A stretch of 64,000 nucleotides of DNA from Pseudorhodobacter ferrugineus DSM 5888 (lineage in GTDB: Bacteria > Pseudomonadota > Alphaproteobacteria > Rhodobacterales > Rhodobacteraceae). The notes beneath the pieces were generated by a model. That model was not told the origin of the DNA. It searched no databases and saw nothing but the letters and a program-made list of their open reading frames with translations. The stretch lies in contig NZ_ATVN01000004.1 in assembly GCF_000420745.1 (NCBI RefSeq), forward strand, positions 149,753 to 213,752, written 5' to 3'. The translations under genes and the position numbers were made by a program. Positions 46,214 to 55,507 of the stretch are shown one piece after another. Position 1 is the stretch's first letter, and the number at the start of each line of letters is the position of its first letter.

Positions 46214-47199
46214 TGCGCGCGTATCCTTTCAAGGGCTTGGGGGGTCGGTTCCGGCACTTCACTGGCGCAGATTTCGGCAAGATCAGCAAGGGCAGGGTGC
46301 GCCAAATTGCGTTGCAACTGGCGCCAGACTCGCGGGATAAGATCAACATAATGAGCCTTACCCCCAACAAGGCAAAGCCGCGCGAAAATCCCCAAAATGC
46401 GCAAGGCTCGCTGCGCGCCGAAAACGGCGTAACCTTTTGAAAACACATCAGGGTCAGCATCTTTGCGAAAGCGTGCGACCATCGCGGTCTCGGTTTCCAA
46501 CGATACATCGCGCCGCGCATCTTGCAGCAAGGACACCAGATCATAGGCGGGCTGCCCCATTTGAGCCAATTGAAAATCCAGCAACCCCGCCCGCGCAATC
46601 CCGCTCCGATCTGGCAGCCACAAAAGGTTCTCGGCGTGATAATCCCGCAATATCAGCACGCGCGGCCCATCTGCATGGGTTTCAATAAGCCGGGTCAGCG
46701 TCGCGTAAAAATCCGCACCCTTCCCTGTATCGCCCACAACTGCGAAACGATACCAGTCCAGCGCAAAGCCGGCAGCCAAGGCCCATTCCCCCGCAGTGAG
46801 GTTAGGCAGGTTTACAGGTGCAGGAGAGGTTTGCAGGTGGGACAAAACATCGGTAGCTGCCGCATAAAATTCGGCTTCTCGGCTCTGATCTTGCTTGAGC
46901 AAACGGGCAAACAGCGCATCGCCCAAATCCTCGATAAGCAGAAAACCGTTCACAAGATCCTGTGCGAAAATCCGTGGGGCAGACAGGCCAAGCCCGTTCA
47001 GATGGGCGGCAATTGTGATGAAATCGGCAGGGTCATCACCCTTGCCCGGGGGTGCATCCATCAAGACCGCTGTCTTGTAGCCAAGGTAGAGCCGTTCATA
47101 GCGCCGGTCGGACGCATCACCAGCCAAAAAAACCCGTCGCGCAGCGGACCATTCTGTGCTGTTCAAAAAGGCAAGGGCATGTCGATTATCCATCGCCAT
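46189..47199 (-). CDS. amgK: Anomeric MurNAc/GlcNAc kinase
   Basis: An aminoglycoside-phosphotransferase-fold kinase of 336 residues that phosphorylates MurNAc (or GlcNAc) at C1. The catalytic loop is VLILRDYHAENLLWL and the metal-binding Asp is in AGLLDFQLAQMG. Together with MurU it forms the cell-wall sugar recycling pathway. It overlaps the end of tsaE by 14 bp, so it seems translationally coupled. Confidence 0.88.
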   Translation of the reverse strand: MAMDNRHALAFLNSTEWSAARRVFLAGDASDRRYERLYLGYKTAVLMDAPPGKGDDPADFITIAAHLNGLGLSAPRIFAQDLVNGFLLIEDLGDALFARLLKQDQSREAEFYAAATDVLSHLQTSPAPVNLPNLTAGEWALAAGFALDWYRFAVVGDTGKGADFYATLTRLIETHADGPRVLILRDYHAENLLWLPDRSGIARAGLLDFQLAQMGQPAYDLVSLLQDARRDVSLETETAMVARFRKDADPDVFSKGYAVFGAQRALRILGIFARLCLVGGKAHYVDLIPRVWRQLQRNLAHPALADLAEICASEVPEPTPQALERIRAQCGNNPAR

Positions 47200-47662
47200 G
47201 TGACACCTGTATTTGGCTCAAAAGGCCTTCACGACCACCGGAAAAAGTGGCCTTTCGGCCATTCTCCTGTTGTGAAAGCGTAATGATCAAGGCCGTGTCA
47301 GGCACAAGGTCTCCCAATCTATCGGGCCATTCGACAAAGCAAATTGCCGTTTCAAACGCAGAGTCCAAGCCAAGTTCCAACACCTCATCCGGGTGCGAAA
47401 GGCGGTACAGGTCGGCATGCCATACCTCCAATCCGTCCGCATTATAGGTCTGAACAAGCGTAAAAGTGGGCGATGGCACGTCCTCTAACCTGCCAAGTTT
47501 TGCTTGGATGAAGGCGCGGGCCAGATGGGTTTTTCCAGCCCCTATTGGGCCGTTCAATAAAACCGTATCACCCACCTGCAACACTTTTGCAAGCACCGCG
47601 CCAAGTGCGGTGGTCGCTGTGTCATCAGCTAAGAAAAAAGAGGTGGGCTGGGTGGCTGACAT
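47186..47662 (-). CDS. tsaE: tRNA t6A biosynthesis ATPase TsaE
   Basis: P-loop ATPase that works with TsaB and TsaD in making N6-threonylcarbamoyladenosine at tRNA position 37. The 158-residue protein has Walker A GPIGAGKTHLARAF, VPSPTFTLVQTY and a WHADLYRL segment. Its partner TsaD is encoded at 58173. The ATG at 47662 fits family length; no strong ribosome-binding site is visible. It lies 49 bp past the DivL-like gene. Confidence 0.93.
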   Translation of the reverse strand: MSATQPTSFFLADDTATTALGAVLAKVLQVGDTVLLNGPIGAGKTHLARAFIQAKLGRLEDVPSPTFTLVQTYNADGLEVWHADLYRLSHPDEVLELGLDSAFETAICFVEWPDRLGDLVPDTALIITLSQQENGRKATFSGGREGLLSQIQVSHGDG

Positions 47663-47711
47663 ATCGGTCAGTTTTACGCGCTGCAATGGTCGGCGCAAGG
47701 GCCAAGGCTGG

Positions 47712-49304
47712 TTAGCCTACCATTTTCTGCTTGCTCGTAAACCTTACCCCGGGACCGTTAAGGCCTTCTGAGTCTACTCGAAAAGTGGCCATCATCGCGC
47801 CACCTGAAAGAGGTGAAAACTGACAATCCAACCGCCGGCCATCTGACAAGCGTGCTTTATCTTTCCAAGATGTGCGCGGGCCCAAATCTGCCGAAAAATC
47901 CTCAACTCGGTCCCAAACACCAGAAGGTGCGGTTGCGCTGCGCCAGTACTCGCATATCTTTGTTATGCCGCCTTCTGACCCCAAGGACGCAGCCGGATCA
48001 TGGCCCCAAAGAGCTGCATAAGCAGCATTAGACATCAAAAGCGTGCCCGAGACCGAAAACACCGCAATTGCCGCGTCTACTGCATCAATAACGGCTTGCC
48101 CAAGTTCAAGTTCGGCGCGGTACCGGCGCGTCTGTGACATTTCGTTTGAAATATCCTCAAACGACAGGGCAAGCGCGCCGTTCGGGTGGGGCCTGCCAGT
48201 AACACGATAGGTTTGGCCGCTTGAAAGGCTCCATGTTTCTTCATAAAGGCCCGACGCAGCCGCCTCTTCTATGTCGGTGATCTGATTGCGCCAGCTTTTG
48301 TAATCACGTGGTTCTGGGATCATCGAGCTTTCGCGCAACGAATCAAAGAAACTGGGCAATGTCGGCCGCATCGTGAGCAAATCAGGCGAAAGGCCCGTCA
48401 GATCCAAAAGGGCCGGATTAAACAGCACAAGCTTGCGATCCTGATCGAAAATCGCAAGCCCCGTTGAAAGCTGTGCGAAGGTTTTGGTCAGGGTTTGCAT
48501 GAAGGCGCGCAGCCCCTCTTCGGCTTTTACCGTCCGATCGGCAGGTAAGGCATAAAATTGGTGGTCCTTGCCAGTTGTGTATTCAAAAACATCGAACCAG
48601 CGGTCCGTTTTCCCGTCTCGGCCTGTTAGGACCCGGCGCGTGCTTGCCATATTGTCCGATGCTGCCCTGTCCGAGAAAAGTATTGGCAAAGGCCATTTCA
48701 GGTCTTCGTCGTCAGCCAAACGCTCGGTCGCGAGATCAAGATAGTTTGCGTTGGCCCAAATCACATCGCCCGCATGGGATTCTCGCCAAATTGGCAAGGG
48801 CGCATTGGCCGAAATTTGACGAAGCTGTTCCAGCTCATCGCGAATGGCCCGACGTGTTAACGGGTCAAGCCCGCCCTTTGCCGTAGCCGCGTCCGCCTCT
48901 AGCACACTGATGCGCGTCAGGCCCCCGCGCAGTTCGGCCCGCAGGATTAACGGCGCCACATCCTCGTCCTCAACGCTTCCCATCGCAAAGGTGCCCTGCA
49001 TGGCCAAGGTGTCAAGCCGTGCCGTCACACCAGGAAAGCGTTGTTCCAAATAGCTGATAAGGCCAGGCCAAGCAGAAGCCCGCCCTTGGCATGCCTTGGG
49101 AAGCAGGCTGCGCCCGACAGGCGTTGCATCGACCAGGGTATGACCATCAAAGAGATAATCAGCGCTGCCATTCACCTCGAGAAACACTGTGCCCTCGGCG
49201 CGCTTGGGCTTTTGTTGCAAAAGGGAAAGCACCACAAGGCCCAAAAAAGCCGAGAACATGCCGGTAACAAGCAGACCAATGGCAAACACAGGTTCGAACG
49301 TCAC
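47712..49304 (-). CDS. PAS-domain protein, DivL-like
   Basis: A 530-residue protein with one N-terminal membrane helix (VFAIGLLVTGMFSAFLGLVVL), a coiled segment, and at least two PAS domains (FAQLSTGLAIFDQDRKLVLFNPALLDL near residue 290 and AIDAAIAVFSVSGTLLMSNAAY-like sequence near 425). No histidine-kinase H-box or ATPase domain is present; it ends soon after the last PAS. Position before tsaE-amgK and the layout resemble the gene annotated divL in Rhodobacterales. The GTG start at 49304 has AAGGA eight bases upstream; an ATG at 49343 would lie too close to the CtrA-type box. Confidence 0.75.
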   Translation of the reverse strand: MTFEPVFAIGLLVTGMFSAFLGLVVLSLLQQKPKRAEGTVFLEVNGSADYLFDGHTLVDATPVGRSLLPKACQGRASAWPGLISYLEQRFPGVTARLDTLAMQGTFAMGSVEDEDVAPLILRAELRGGLTRISVLEADAATAKGGLDPLTRRAIRDELEQLRQISANAPLPIWRESHAGDVIWANANYLDLATERLADDEDLKWPLPILFSDRAASDNMASTRRVLTGRDGKTDRWFDVFEYTTGKDHQFYALPADRTVKAEEGLRAFMQTLTKTFAQLSTGLAIFDQDRKLVLFNPALLDLTGLSPDLLTMRPTLPSFFDSLRESSMIPEPRDYKSWRNQITDIEEAAASGLYEETWSLSSGQTYRVTGRPHPNGALALSFEDISNEMSQTRRYRAELELGQAVIDAVDAAIAVFSVSGTLLMSNAAYAALWGHDPAASLGSEGGITKICEYWRSATAPSGVWDRVEDFSADLGPRTSWKDKARLSDGRRLDCQFSPLSGGAMMATFRVDSEGLNGPGVRFTSKQKMVG

Positions 49305-49359
49305 AACGGGTTCCTTATCGATAAGCCATCCAATAGATTTCAACCTGCGGTCGATAAAG

Positions 49360-49375
49360 TTAAGGGACCGTTAAC
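49360..49375. promoter_or_regulatory. CtrA-type box TTAA-N7-TTAAC before the DivL-like gene
   Basis: TTAA 49360-49363, 7 bp, TTAAC 49371-49375. The reverse strand also reads TTAA-N7-TTAAC, so it is a symmetrical full site. It lies 56 bp upstream of the GTG start, a normal position for a CtrA-controlled promoter. Confidence 0.65.
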
Positions 49376-49436
49376 ATGCGAGAAAAAGCGTGTGCCATGC
49401 AAAATTTTTGATCAAGAGCGGCTATTTTACCAAGAT

Positions 49437-50837
49437 CTAAGCCTCGATCTGGGTATTTTCGCCCAAGCCACCTTCACCGGTTGCCGCGATATCTTCCAAC
49501 CGCCAAATGACTTCGACAATGGCGCCGCAACGGGCCGGTCTTTCGGATGATGTCAGAAACGGGTCCGACCCATTTGCAAAAGACACCTCGGCGCCCGACC
49601 GCTCCAGTAAGGTTTTTGCGATAAACAACCCCAATCCCATCCCTTCATAACCCGGACGCATATCTTTTTTTTGGGAAGAATTCCGGCGCTTTACAAAAGG
49701 GTCGCCAATGCGACCAAGGATATCGCTTGAATAGCCTGCGCCATCATCGACAACCCGAATTATAAGAGTTTCTTTACCCCACTCCGCATCGACCCATACT
49801 GTTGCCTTAGCAAAATCCACCGCATTTTGAATCAGATTGCGGATACCGTGAATGACCTCGGGTCGGCGCTGAATGGCTGGTTGCTGGGTGGTGCCGCCAA
49901 CGGCAGGGCGCAAATCAAAAACAACGGCCTTCCCGCGCCCCAAATGCGGCTCTGCAGCGTCACGCAACACGGTGTCCAAAGGCGCACGCATCAAATGGCG
50001 GTCGCTTTTTCCAGCCCGTCCCATTGACCGCAAAATGTCGCGGCATCTGTCAGCTTGATCCTTTATCAGCTGGGCGTCATCGCGCAGGTCGGGATGCTCG
50101 GCCAACTCTTCGATCATTTCGGCGCTGACCAACTTGATCGTCGCCAAAGGCGTCCCCAGCTCATGCGCGGCAGCGGCAACAACACCCCCCAAATCGGTTA
50201 GTTTCTGTTCACGTGCCAATGCCATTTGGGTGGCAAGTAAGGCATCAGACATAGATTGAATCTCGGACGCGACGCGGTGTGAATAAAGGCCAAGAAACAG
50301 GATCCCGATCACAATCGACAGCCAAAAGCCAAATTCGAACAACCGCGGCACGGCGAGGGTCGTGCCATCCGCGAAATGTAACGGGATGTTAAAGGTCGCG
50401 GAAAGGCTGATCAGCCAAATTGCCATCAGCCCAAGCAAAACAGTTGTGCGCGATTTCAACGCCGAGGCGGAAATGATCACCGGCGCAATAATCAACAGCG
50501 CGAAAGGATTGGTTACCCCGCCAGTCAGATACAAAAGGAACGACAGCTGGGCCAAATCGAACAACAAAACAAGCATGGCCTCTATGTCGGTCAGCCGTCT
50601 GTTTTCGGGGAACACAAAGGTCGACACAAGGTTGGCAATCACCGAAACGCCAACCACAAGACAGCAAAGCCCTATCGGCAATTGCAGCCCCAGATAGAAA
50701 TACGCCACCAGAATTGCCGCTAGCTGCCCGGCAATTGCCATCCAACGCAATACGATCAAGGTGCGTAGCCGTAACCTGTTTTGTCCGCTCGTCCGGAAAA
50801 AGGGGCCGACACCCGAATTCGTCCCCGAATTGATCAT
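49437..50837 (-). CDS. regB: Redox sensor histidine kinase RegB (PrrB)
   Basis: Membrane sensor that, under reducing or low-oxygen conditions, phosphorylates RegA to control respiration, photosynthesis, carbon and nitrogen fixation genes. Numbered from the ATG at 50837 the 466-residue protein has six N-terminal helices, the quinone-binding motif GGVTNPF (106-112), phospho-accepting His225 in AAAAHELGTPLATI, and the redox-active Cys265 in DQADRCRD. These are the residue numbers described for Rhodobacter capsulatus RegB, which supports this start over 50873. The ATPase part has the N-box NLIQNAVDFA and GMGLGLFIAK. Divergent from senC-regA-hvrA. Confidence 0.96.
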   Translation of the reverse strand: MINSGTNSGVGPFFRTSGQNRLRLRTLIVLRWMAIAGQLAAILVAYFYLGLQLPIGLCCLVVGVSVIANLVSTFVFPENRRLTDIEAMLVLLFDLAQLSFLLYLTGGVTNPFALLIIAPVIISASALKSRTTVLLGLMAIWLISLSATFNIPLHFADGTTLAVPRLFEFGFWLSIVIGILFLGLYSHRVASEIQSMSDALLATQMALAREQKLTDLGGVVAAAAHELGTPLATIKLVSAEMIEELAEHPDLRDDAQLIKDQADRCRDILRSMGRAGKSDRHLMRAPLDTVLRDAAEPHLGRGKAVVFDLRPAVGGTTQQPAIQRRPEVIHGIRNLIQNAVDFAKATVWVDAEWGKETLIIRVVDDGAGYSSDILGRIGDPFVKRRNSSQKKDMRPGYEGMGLGLFIAKTLLERSGAEVSFANGSDPFLTSSERPARCGAIVEVIWRLEDIAATGEGGLGENTQIEA

Positions 50838-50954
50838 TCCATTGCCCCGCCAGTACAAAAAGACTATCTCCATTGATACGAGGCGCTGAACGGGGTTTCA
50901 ACGCAAACCCGCCAGCGGTGCCTTGTTTGATAAGATTACGTGTGGGGAAAACGG

Positions 50955-51569
50955 ATGATCAAAGTTTACGCTGGGGCAGCAGTGGCCGTTTTGGCCGGAC
51001 TCTTGGGCGGATCCGCCTATTGGGTCTATAGCAATCAAAATGGTGACGCCTTTACGCAATGTCGCGGCGGGCAGGTTGGCGGCGGCTCGATTGGTGGGCC
51101 ATTTACGCTGGTCAATCCGGCGGGCGAAACCGTTACCGACACGGATGTGATCACCAAACCGTCTTTGGTCTATTTCGGCTATACGTTTTGCCCGGATGTG
51201 TGCCCGCTTGATAACGCCCGTAACGCAGAGGCCGTTGATATTTTAGAAGAATTGGGTCTTGACGTAACACCAATCTTTATCTCCATTGATCCAGCCCGCG
51301 ATACGCCCGAAGTCATGGGCGAGTTCGCGTCCATAATGCACCCCAAAATGATCGGGCTAACGGGTAGCGAAGAGCAGGTAAAAGCTGCATCGCAGGCCTA
51401 TAAAACATATTACAAAAAGCAAGACGCGACAGACAAATATTATCTGGTCGACCATTCGACCTTTACCTACCTGATGCTGCCAGGTGTTGGCTTTGTCGAT
51501 TTCTTTAAACGCGAAACCACACCGGATGAAATGGCCCAAACGGTTGCCTGCTTTTTAGGGGCAAGCTGA
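50955..51569 (+). CDS. senC: SCO1/SenC family protein (PrrC)
   Basis: A 204-residue membrane-anchored thioredoxin-fold protein with copper-binding CPDVC (Cys79, Cys83) and the matching histidine in VDHSTFTYLM. SenC/PrrC delivers copper to cbb3 or aa3 oxidase and affects RegB signalling. An N-terminal helix (residues 5-25) anchors it to face the periplasm. The ATG at 50955 is preferred to a GTG at 50940. First gene of the senC-regA-hvrA group. Confidence 0.94.
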   Translation: MIKVYAGAAVAVLAGLLGGSAYWVYSNQNGDAFTQCRGGQVGGGSIGGPFTLVNPAGETVTDTDVITKPSLVYFGYTFCPDVCPLDNARNAEAVDILEELGLDVTPIFISIDPARDTPEVMGEFASIMHPKMIGLTGSEEQVKAASQAYKTYYKKQDATDKYYLVDHSTFTYLMLPGVGFVDFFKRETTPDEMAQTVACFLGAS

Positions 51570-51622
51570 CACGGCCTCACGACGTTATTGCTCGGTAGAG
51601 CAGACATAAAAAAGGGTTTTAG

Positions 51623-52177
51623 ATGTCCGAAGATCTGAGCGCGCAAATCGGGGCCGATCGGTCGCTTCTTTTGGTTGATGATGACGAGCCGTTTTTGAAA
51701 CGGCTGGGCCGCGCCATGGAAAAACGTGGTTTTGTGGTCGAAATGGCTGAAACCGTGGCAATGGGCAAAGCGATTGCACAGTCTCGCCCTCCTGCCTTTG
51801 CCGTCGTCGACCTGCGTCTCGAGGATGGCAACGGGTTGGACGTGGTAGAGGTGTTGCGCGACAAGCGGCCCGATTGCCGGATTGTTGTGTTGACGGGATA
51901 TGGCGCAATCGCCACCGCCGTTGCCGCCGTTAAAATTGGTGCAACCGATTATCTTTCCAAGCCGGCCGATGCGAACGAAGTCACGAATGCGCTTTTGTCA
52001 CGCGGCGAAACATTGCCCGAGCCGCCCGAAAACCCGATGTCGGCCGATCGCGTGCGCTGGGAACACATTCAACGGGTCTATGAGATGTGCGAGCGCAATG
52101 TGTCCGAAACTGCCCGCCGCCTGAACATGCACCGCCGGACCCTGCAGCGCATTCTGGCAAAACGCAGCCCGCGCTAA
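51623..52177 (+). CDS. regA: Redox response regulator RegA (PrrA)
   Basis: Response regulator of RegB. The 184-residue protein has a receiver domain with phospho-acceptor Asp63 (AVVDLRLEDG), the acidic pair DDDE, the conserved Thr in VVLTGYGA and Lys in YLSKPAD, a proline-rich linker, and a Fis-type helix-turn-helix at the end (NVSETARRLNMHRRTLQRIL). The HTH is the almost invariant one of this family. It directly follows senC. Confidence 0.97.
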   Translation: MSEDLSAQIGADRSLLLVDDDEPFLKRLGRAMEKRGFVVEMAETVAMGKAIAQSRPPAFAVVDLRLEDGNGLDVVEVLRDKRPDCRIVVLTGYGAIATAVAAVKIGATDYLSKPADANEVTNALLSRGETLPEPPENPMSADRVRWEHIQRVYEMCERNVSETARRLNMHRRTLQRILAKRSPR

Positions 52178-52315
52178 AAAAATAACAATTCTGCCAGATC
52201 ATGATCTTAAGGCTTATCAACATATCTATTAAAATTTTTGACCAAACTTCAATGGATTGAAATTAGATAATGTATGCCATATTAAGTAGAACCTAATACA
52301 GAAAGGGACCCTGAA

Positions 52316-52630
52316 TTGTCAGTTGATCTAGAAAAACTATCGCTGAAAGAACTTAAGGACCTACAATCCAAGATTGCAAAAGAAATTGCAAACTTTGAAA
52401 CGCGCAAGAAAAAACAGGCTTTGTTGGAGCTGGAAGAAAAGGCAAGACAGCTTGGCTTTTCTCTTGCAGAATTGACGGGTGCTGCGACCATTCGTAAACG
52501 CGCACCTGCCGTTGCTAAATATGCCAACCCTGCCGATAGTTCTGATACATGGTCTGGGCGTGGGCGCAAACCGCGTTGGTTTGTTGCTGCTTTGGCTGCA
52601 GGCAAGACGCCTGACGATCTTTCGGTCTAA
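52316..52630 (+). CDS. hvrA: H-NS family regulator HvrA
   Basis: A 104-residue DNA-binding protein with an N-terminal coiled coil (LKDLQSKIAKEIANFETRKKK) for dimerisation and the C-terminal H-NS AT-hook-like motif WSGRGRKPRWF. In Rhodobacter, HvrA modulates photosynthesis and nitrogen-fixation genes and lies downstream of regA, as here. The start is TTG at 52316 with AAAGGG eight bases upstream, which suggests weak translation. The upstream 138 bp are AT-rich. Confidence 0.92.
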   Translation: MSVDLEKLSLKELKDLQSKIAKEIANFETRKKKQALLELEEKARQLGFSLAELTGAATIRKRAPAVAKYANPADSSDTWSGRGRKPRWFVAALAAGKTPDDLSV

Positions 52631-52655
52631 GGCGGGCTTTCAGTTTAACAGCCTA

Positions 52656-53246
52656 TCAAAGCTTTGACATGAGCTCCGTGTGCCGTGAAATAAAGGCGGC
52701 GCGCACTTGTACAGGCGGCCTCAGCTCTATCGACAATCCTTTGATAAGCTGGGGTACCTGTTTTCCGAAAAACTTATCCGCCTCCGCTTCGGAAAACCCC
52801 GCAATGTGCACGGCCTCCAGCCACGCCGAAACGGTATCCGCCGCCTTGATCGCCTTTTTCATCGCGACCGGCAAAACGGCGGGCAGGCCAAAGCGGATAT
52901 GTATAGCCGCCGTTAACTTGTCATCCAACGCACCATAGCCCAGCCCGACTGCCGCCTTTACTGGGCTGATCATGTCACCAATCACATATTCGGGCGCATC
53001 GTGCAAAAGCGCAGCCAATTGCCAACGCGGTGCCGCCGCTGGATTGGATTTACGGAAAATCTGTTCCACCAGCAAGGAATGCTCGGCAACCGAATAGGGC
53101 CAATCGCCAAAGGTTTGCCCATTCCACCGCGCAACAAAGGCCAATCCGTGGGCGATATCCTCAATCTCGATATCCACGGGCGTTGGGTCCAACAAGTCCA
53201 AACGGCGACCAGATAACATCCTCTGCCATGCTCTGGGTTGCTTCAT
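52656..53246 (-). CDS. HD-domain phosphohydrolase
   Basis: A 196-residue metal-dependent hydrolase with the HD motif LAALLHDAPEYVIGD and the first histidine in YSVAEHSLLVEQ, similar to the YfbR 5'-nucleotidase group. The physiological substrate is unknown. The ATG at 53246 is preferred; the frame is open to 53300. It converges on hvrA and diverges from ahcY. Confidence 0.85.
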   Translation of the reverse strand: MKQPRAWQRMLSGRRLDLLDPTPVDIEIEDIAHGLAFVARWNGQTFGDWPYSVAEHSLLVEQIFRKSNPAAAPRWQLAALLHDAPEYVIGDMISPVKAAVGLGYGALDDKLTAAIHIRFGLPAVLPVAMKKAIKAADTVSAWLEAVHIAGFSEAEADKFFGKQVPQLIKGLSIELRPPVQVRAAFISRHTELMSKL

Positions 53247-53356
53247 AAAACCGTTCCCATTCCTGCCATTACTTCGCGAGACACGCCTGACATTGCCCAA
53301 CGCGACCTACAATGCTATCTGACCCACAACAGATCAATTGCCAAGGAGTACGGCTC

Positions 53357-54745
53357 ATGCCGCAAGATTACATCGTCAAAGACATCGCGCTGGCCGAATT
53401 TGGGCGCAAAGAACTAAACATCGCCGAAACCGAAATGCCCGGCCTGATGGCACTGCGTGAGGAATTCGGTACCGCAAAGCCGCTGAAAGGCGCGCGGATC
53501 GTTGGCTCTTTGCACATGACCATCCAAACCGCCGTCTTGATCGAAACACTGACAGCCCTTGGTGCCGATGTGCGCTGGGCGTCGTGCAACATCTTCTCGA
53601 CCCAAGATCACGCTGCTGCCGCGATTGCCGCAGGCGGTACACCTGTGTTCGCGATCAAGGGCCAGACCCTGACCGAACATTGGGATTACCTTGATAAATC
53701 CTTCATGTTCCCCGAAGGCGCGAACATGATCCTTGATGACGGCGGCGATGCCACGCTTTACGTCCTGCTCGGTGCACGGATGGAAGCTGGCGAAGACGTG
53801 CTTGCCGTGCCCGCATCCGAGGAAGAAGAAGTCATCAAGCTGCAAATCCAAAAGCGCATGAAAGAGACCCCCGGCTGGTTCGCAAAAACCAAAGCGGCGA
53901 TCCAAGGCGTGTCCGAAGAAACGACCACAGGTGTGCACCGCCTTTATGATCTGCACAAAAAGGGCCAATTGCCCTTCCCTGCGATCAACGTGAATGATTC
54001 TGTCACCAAATCGAAGTTTGACAATAAATACGGCTGCAAAGAGTCGCTGGTTGATGGCATTCGCCGCGCGACCGACACCATGATGGCTGGCAAAGTGGCC
54101 GTTGTCTGCGGTTACGGCGATGTTGGCAAAGGCTCGGCTGCGTCCTTGCAAGGCGCTGGCGCCCGCGTGAAAGTGACCGAAGTAGACCCGATCTGCGCGC
54201 TTCAAGCCGCGATGGACGGTTTTGAAGTAGTCTTGCTGGAAGATGTGGTCGGTTCCGCCGACATTTTCATCACCACCACTGGCAACAAAGACGTGATCCG
54301 GATCGAGCATATGCGCGAGATGAAGGACATGGCGATCGTTGGCAACATTGGCCACTTTGACAATGAAATTCAGGTCGCTTCGCTGAAAAACCACAAGTGG
54401 ACCAATATCAAAGAACAGGTCGACATGATCGAGATGCCATCCGGCAGCCGCTTGATCCTGCTCTCCGAAGGCCGTTTGCTGAACCTCGGCAACGCCACGG
54501 GCCACCCGTCTTTCGTTATGTCGGCCTCGTTCACCAATCAGGTTTTGGCGCAGATCGAACTTTGGACCAAGGGCGACGAATATGCCCCCGGCGTTTACAT
54601 CCTGCCCAAGCATCTGGATGAAAAAGTGGCACGCCTTCACCTTGCCCGCATCGGTGTAAAACTGACCGAACTGCGCAAGGATCAGGCCGACTATATCGGC
54701 GTGCCGCAAGAAGGACCGTTCAAGCCGGAACACTACCGCTACTGA
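53357..54745 (+). CDS. ahcY: Adenosylhomocysteinase
   Basis: Hydrolyses S-adenosylhomocysteine to adenosine and homocysteine in the methyl cycle. The 462-residue protein shows [21 protein letters not shown], the substrate-loop [13 protein letters not shown] with catalytic Lys, the NAD-binding [13 protein letters not shown], and the C-terminal KPEHYRY signature reaching into the neighbouring subunit's cofactor site. AAGGAG lies before the ATG at 53357. Its place after the reg cluster is conserved in Rhodobacter. A terminator follows. Confidence 0.97.
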   Translation: MPQDYIVKDIALAEFGRKELNIAETEMPGLMALREEFGTAKPLKGARIVGSLHMTIQTAVLIETLTALGADVRWASCNIFSTQDHAAAAIAAGGTPVFAIKGQTLTEHWDYLDKSFMFPEGANMILDDGGDATLYVLLGARMEAGEDVLAVPASEEEEVIKLQIQKRMKETPGWFAKTKAAIQGVSEETTTGVHRLYDLHKKGQLPFPAINVNDSVTKSKFDNKYGCKESLVDGIRRATDTMMAGKVAVVCGYGDVGKGSAASLQGAGARVKVTEVDPICALQAAMDGFEVVLLEDVVGSADIFITTTGNKDVIRIEHMREMKDMAIVGNIGHFDNEIQVASLKNHKWTNIKEQVDMIEMPSGSRLILLSEGRLLNLGNATGHPSFVMSASFTNQVLAQIELWTKGDEYAPGVYILPKHLDEKVARLHLARIGVKLTELRKDQADYIGVPQEGPFKPEHYRY

Positions 54746-54771
54746 GCGTTTTGGTGTGATTTCGAACATAG

Positions 54772-54794
54772 GGCCCAGCGTTGCGCGCTGGGCC
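54772..54794 (+). terminator. Terminator of ahcY
   Basis: A perfect 9-bp stem (54772-54780 with 54786-54794) with loop TTGCG is followed by TTAT, 26 bp past the stop. Confidence 0.8.
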
Positions 54795-55019
54795 TTATCC
54801 ATGTGATTGGACCGCCAATCTTTGGACTTGGCGTAAGCCATAGCCATTTACCGATAAATCACCAAACCTACGCGCCGATGGGCACCCCCGCTTGGTGCAG
54901 CGGTGAAAACTTCGCAATTTTTCCCTTTGTTTGAAGCCCGCTTTCCGCCTAATGTTCTGCTGGGGGTCCGCTTTTGCTGGGCTTGCACTGAAGAACCAAT
55001 CAACAAGGAGCGACCGAAA

Positions 55020-55361
55020 ATGAGCAAGAGAGACGATCTGATCGCAAAATATGCTGATGACCTGCGCACCAAGTGCAAAATGGAACCAGACATGGCGCTG
55101 CTGACCAAAGTGACCATTGGTTGCGGCCCTGCAATTTATAACGCTGACAGTTCCACCGTCGCGGGCACTGACCTGGCCGAGCTGGAAACCGTCAAGAAAA
55201 ACTTTTTGATGAAGAAACTCGGCCTTGCTGATAGCCCAGCGCTGATGGAAGCAATTGATGCCGTGATCAACACCTATGGCCGGTCCGAGCGCAGCAAATA
55301 CCGCGCAGTGGTCTATTACATGCTGGCCAAGCATTTCAAAAAAGAATCCGTTTACGCCTGA
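55020..55361 (+). CDS. DUF2853 family protein
   Basis: A 113-residue helical cytoplasmic protein: MSKRDDLIAKYADDLRTKC, LLTKVTIGCGPAIYNADSS, and a C-terminal KYRAVVYYMLAKHFKKES. The family is conserved in Rhodobacterales and Bacteroidetes; its role is unknown. AAGGAG precedes the ATG. A terminator directly downstream makes it a single-gene unit. Confidence 0.88.
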   Translation: MSKRDDLIAKYADDLRTKCKMEPDMALLTKVTIGCGPAIYNADSSTVAGTDLAELETVKKNFLMKKLGLADSPALMEAIDAVINTYGRSERSKYRAVVYYMLAKHFKKESVYA

Positions 55362-55385
55362 ACCATGGCCTGAACGTCTGCATCG

Positions 55386-55412
55386 CACCCGCAGCCCTGA
55401 ACGGCGCGGGTG
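55386..55412 (+). terminator. Terminator of the DUF2853 gene
   Basis: A 7-bp stem (55386-55392 with 55406-55412) with a 13-nt loop is followed by TTTTGCTTTT. Confidence 0.8.
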
Positions 55413-55507
55413 TTTTGCTTTTGATACATATACTTATCGGCTTTGTTGTTTCAATTTTTCGCTGTTTGGCTTTTGCAGGATCGCGGCAAATGCGCTAGAA
55501 CAGTCAG

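Noticed and set aside
53247..53356. Possible S-adenosylhomocysteine riboswitch before ahcY
   Set aside because: The leader is short and I could not build the expected helices; no support for an aptamer.
53414..54847. 477-codon open frame antisense to ahcY
   Set aside because: A codon-bias shadow of a clearly intact ahcY; no start signal and no recognisable domain.
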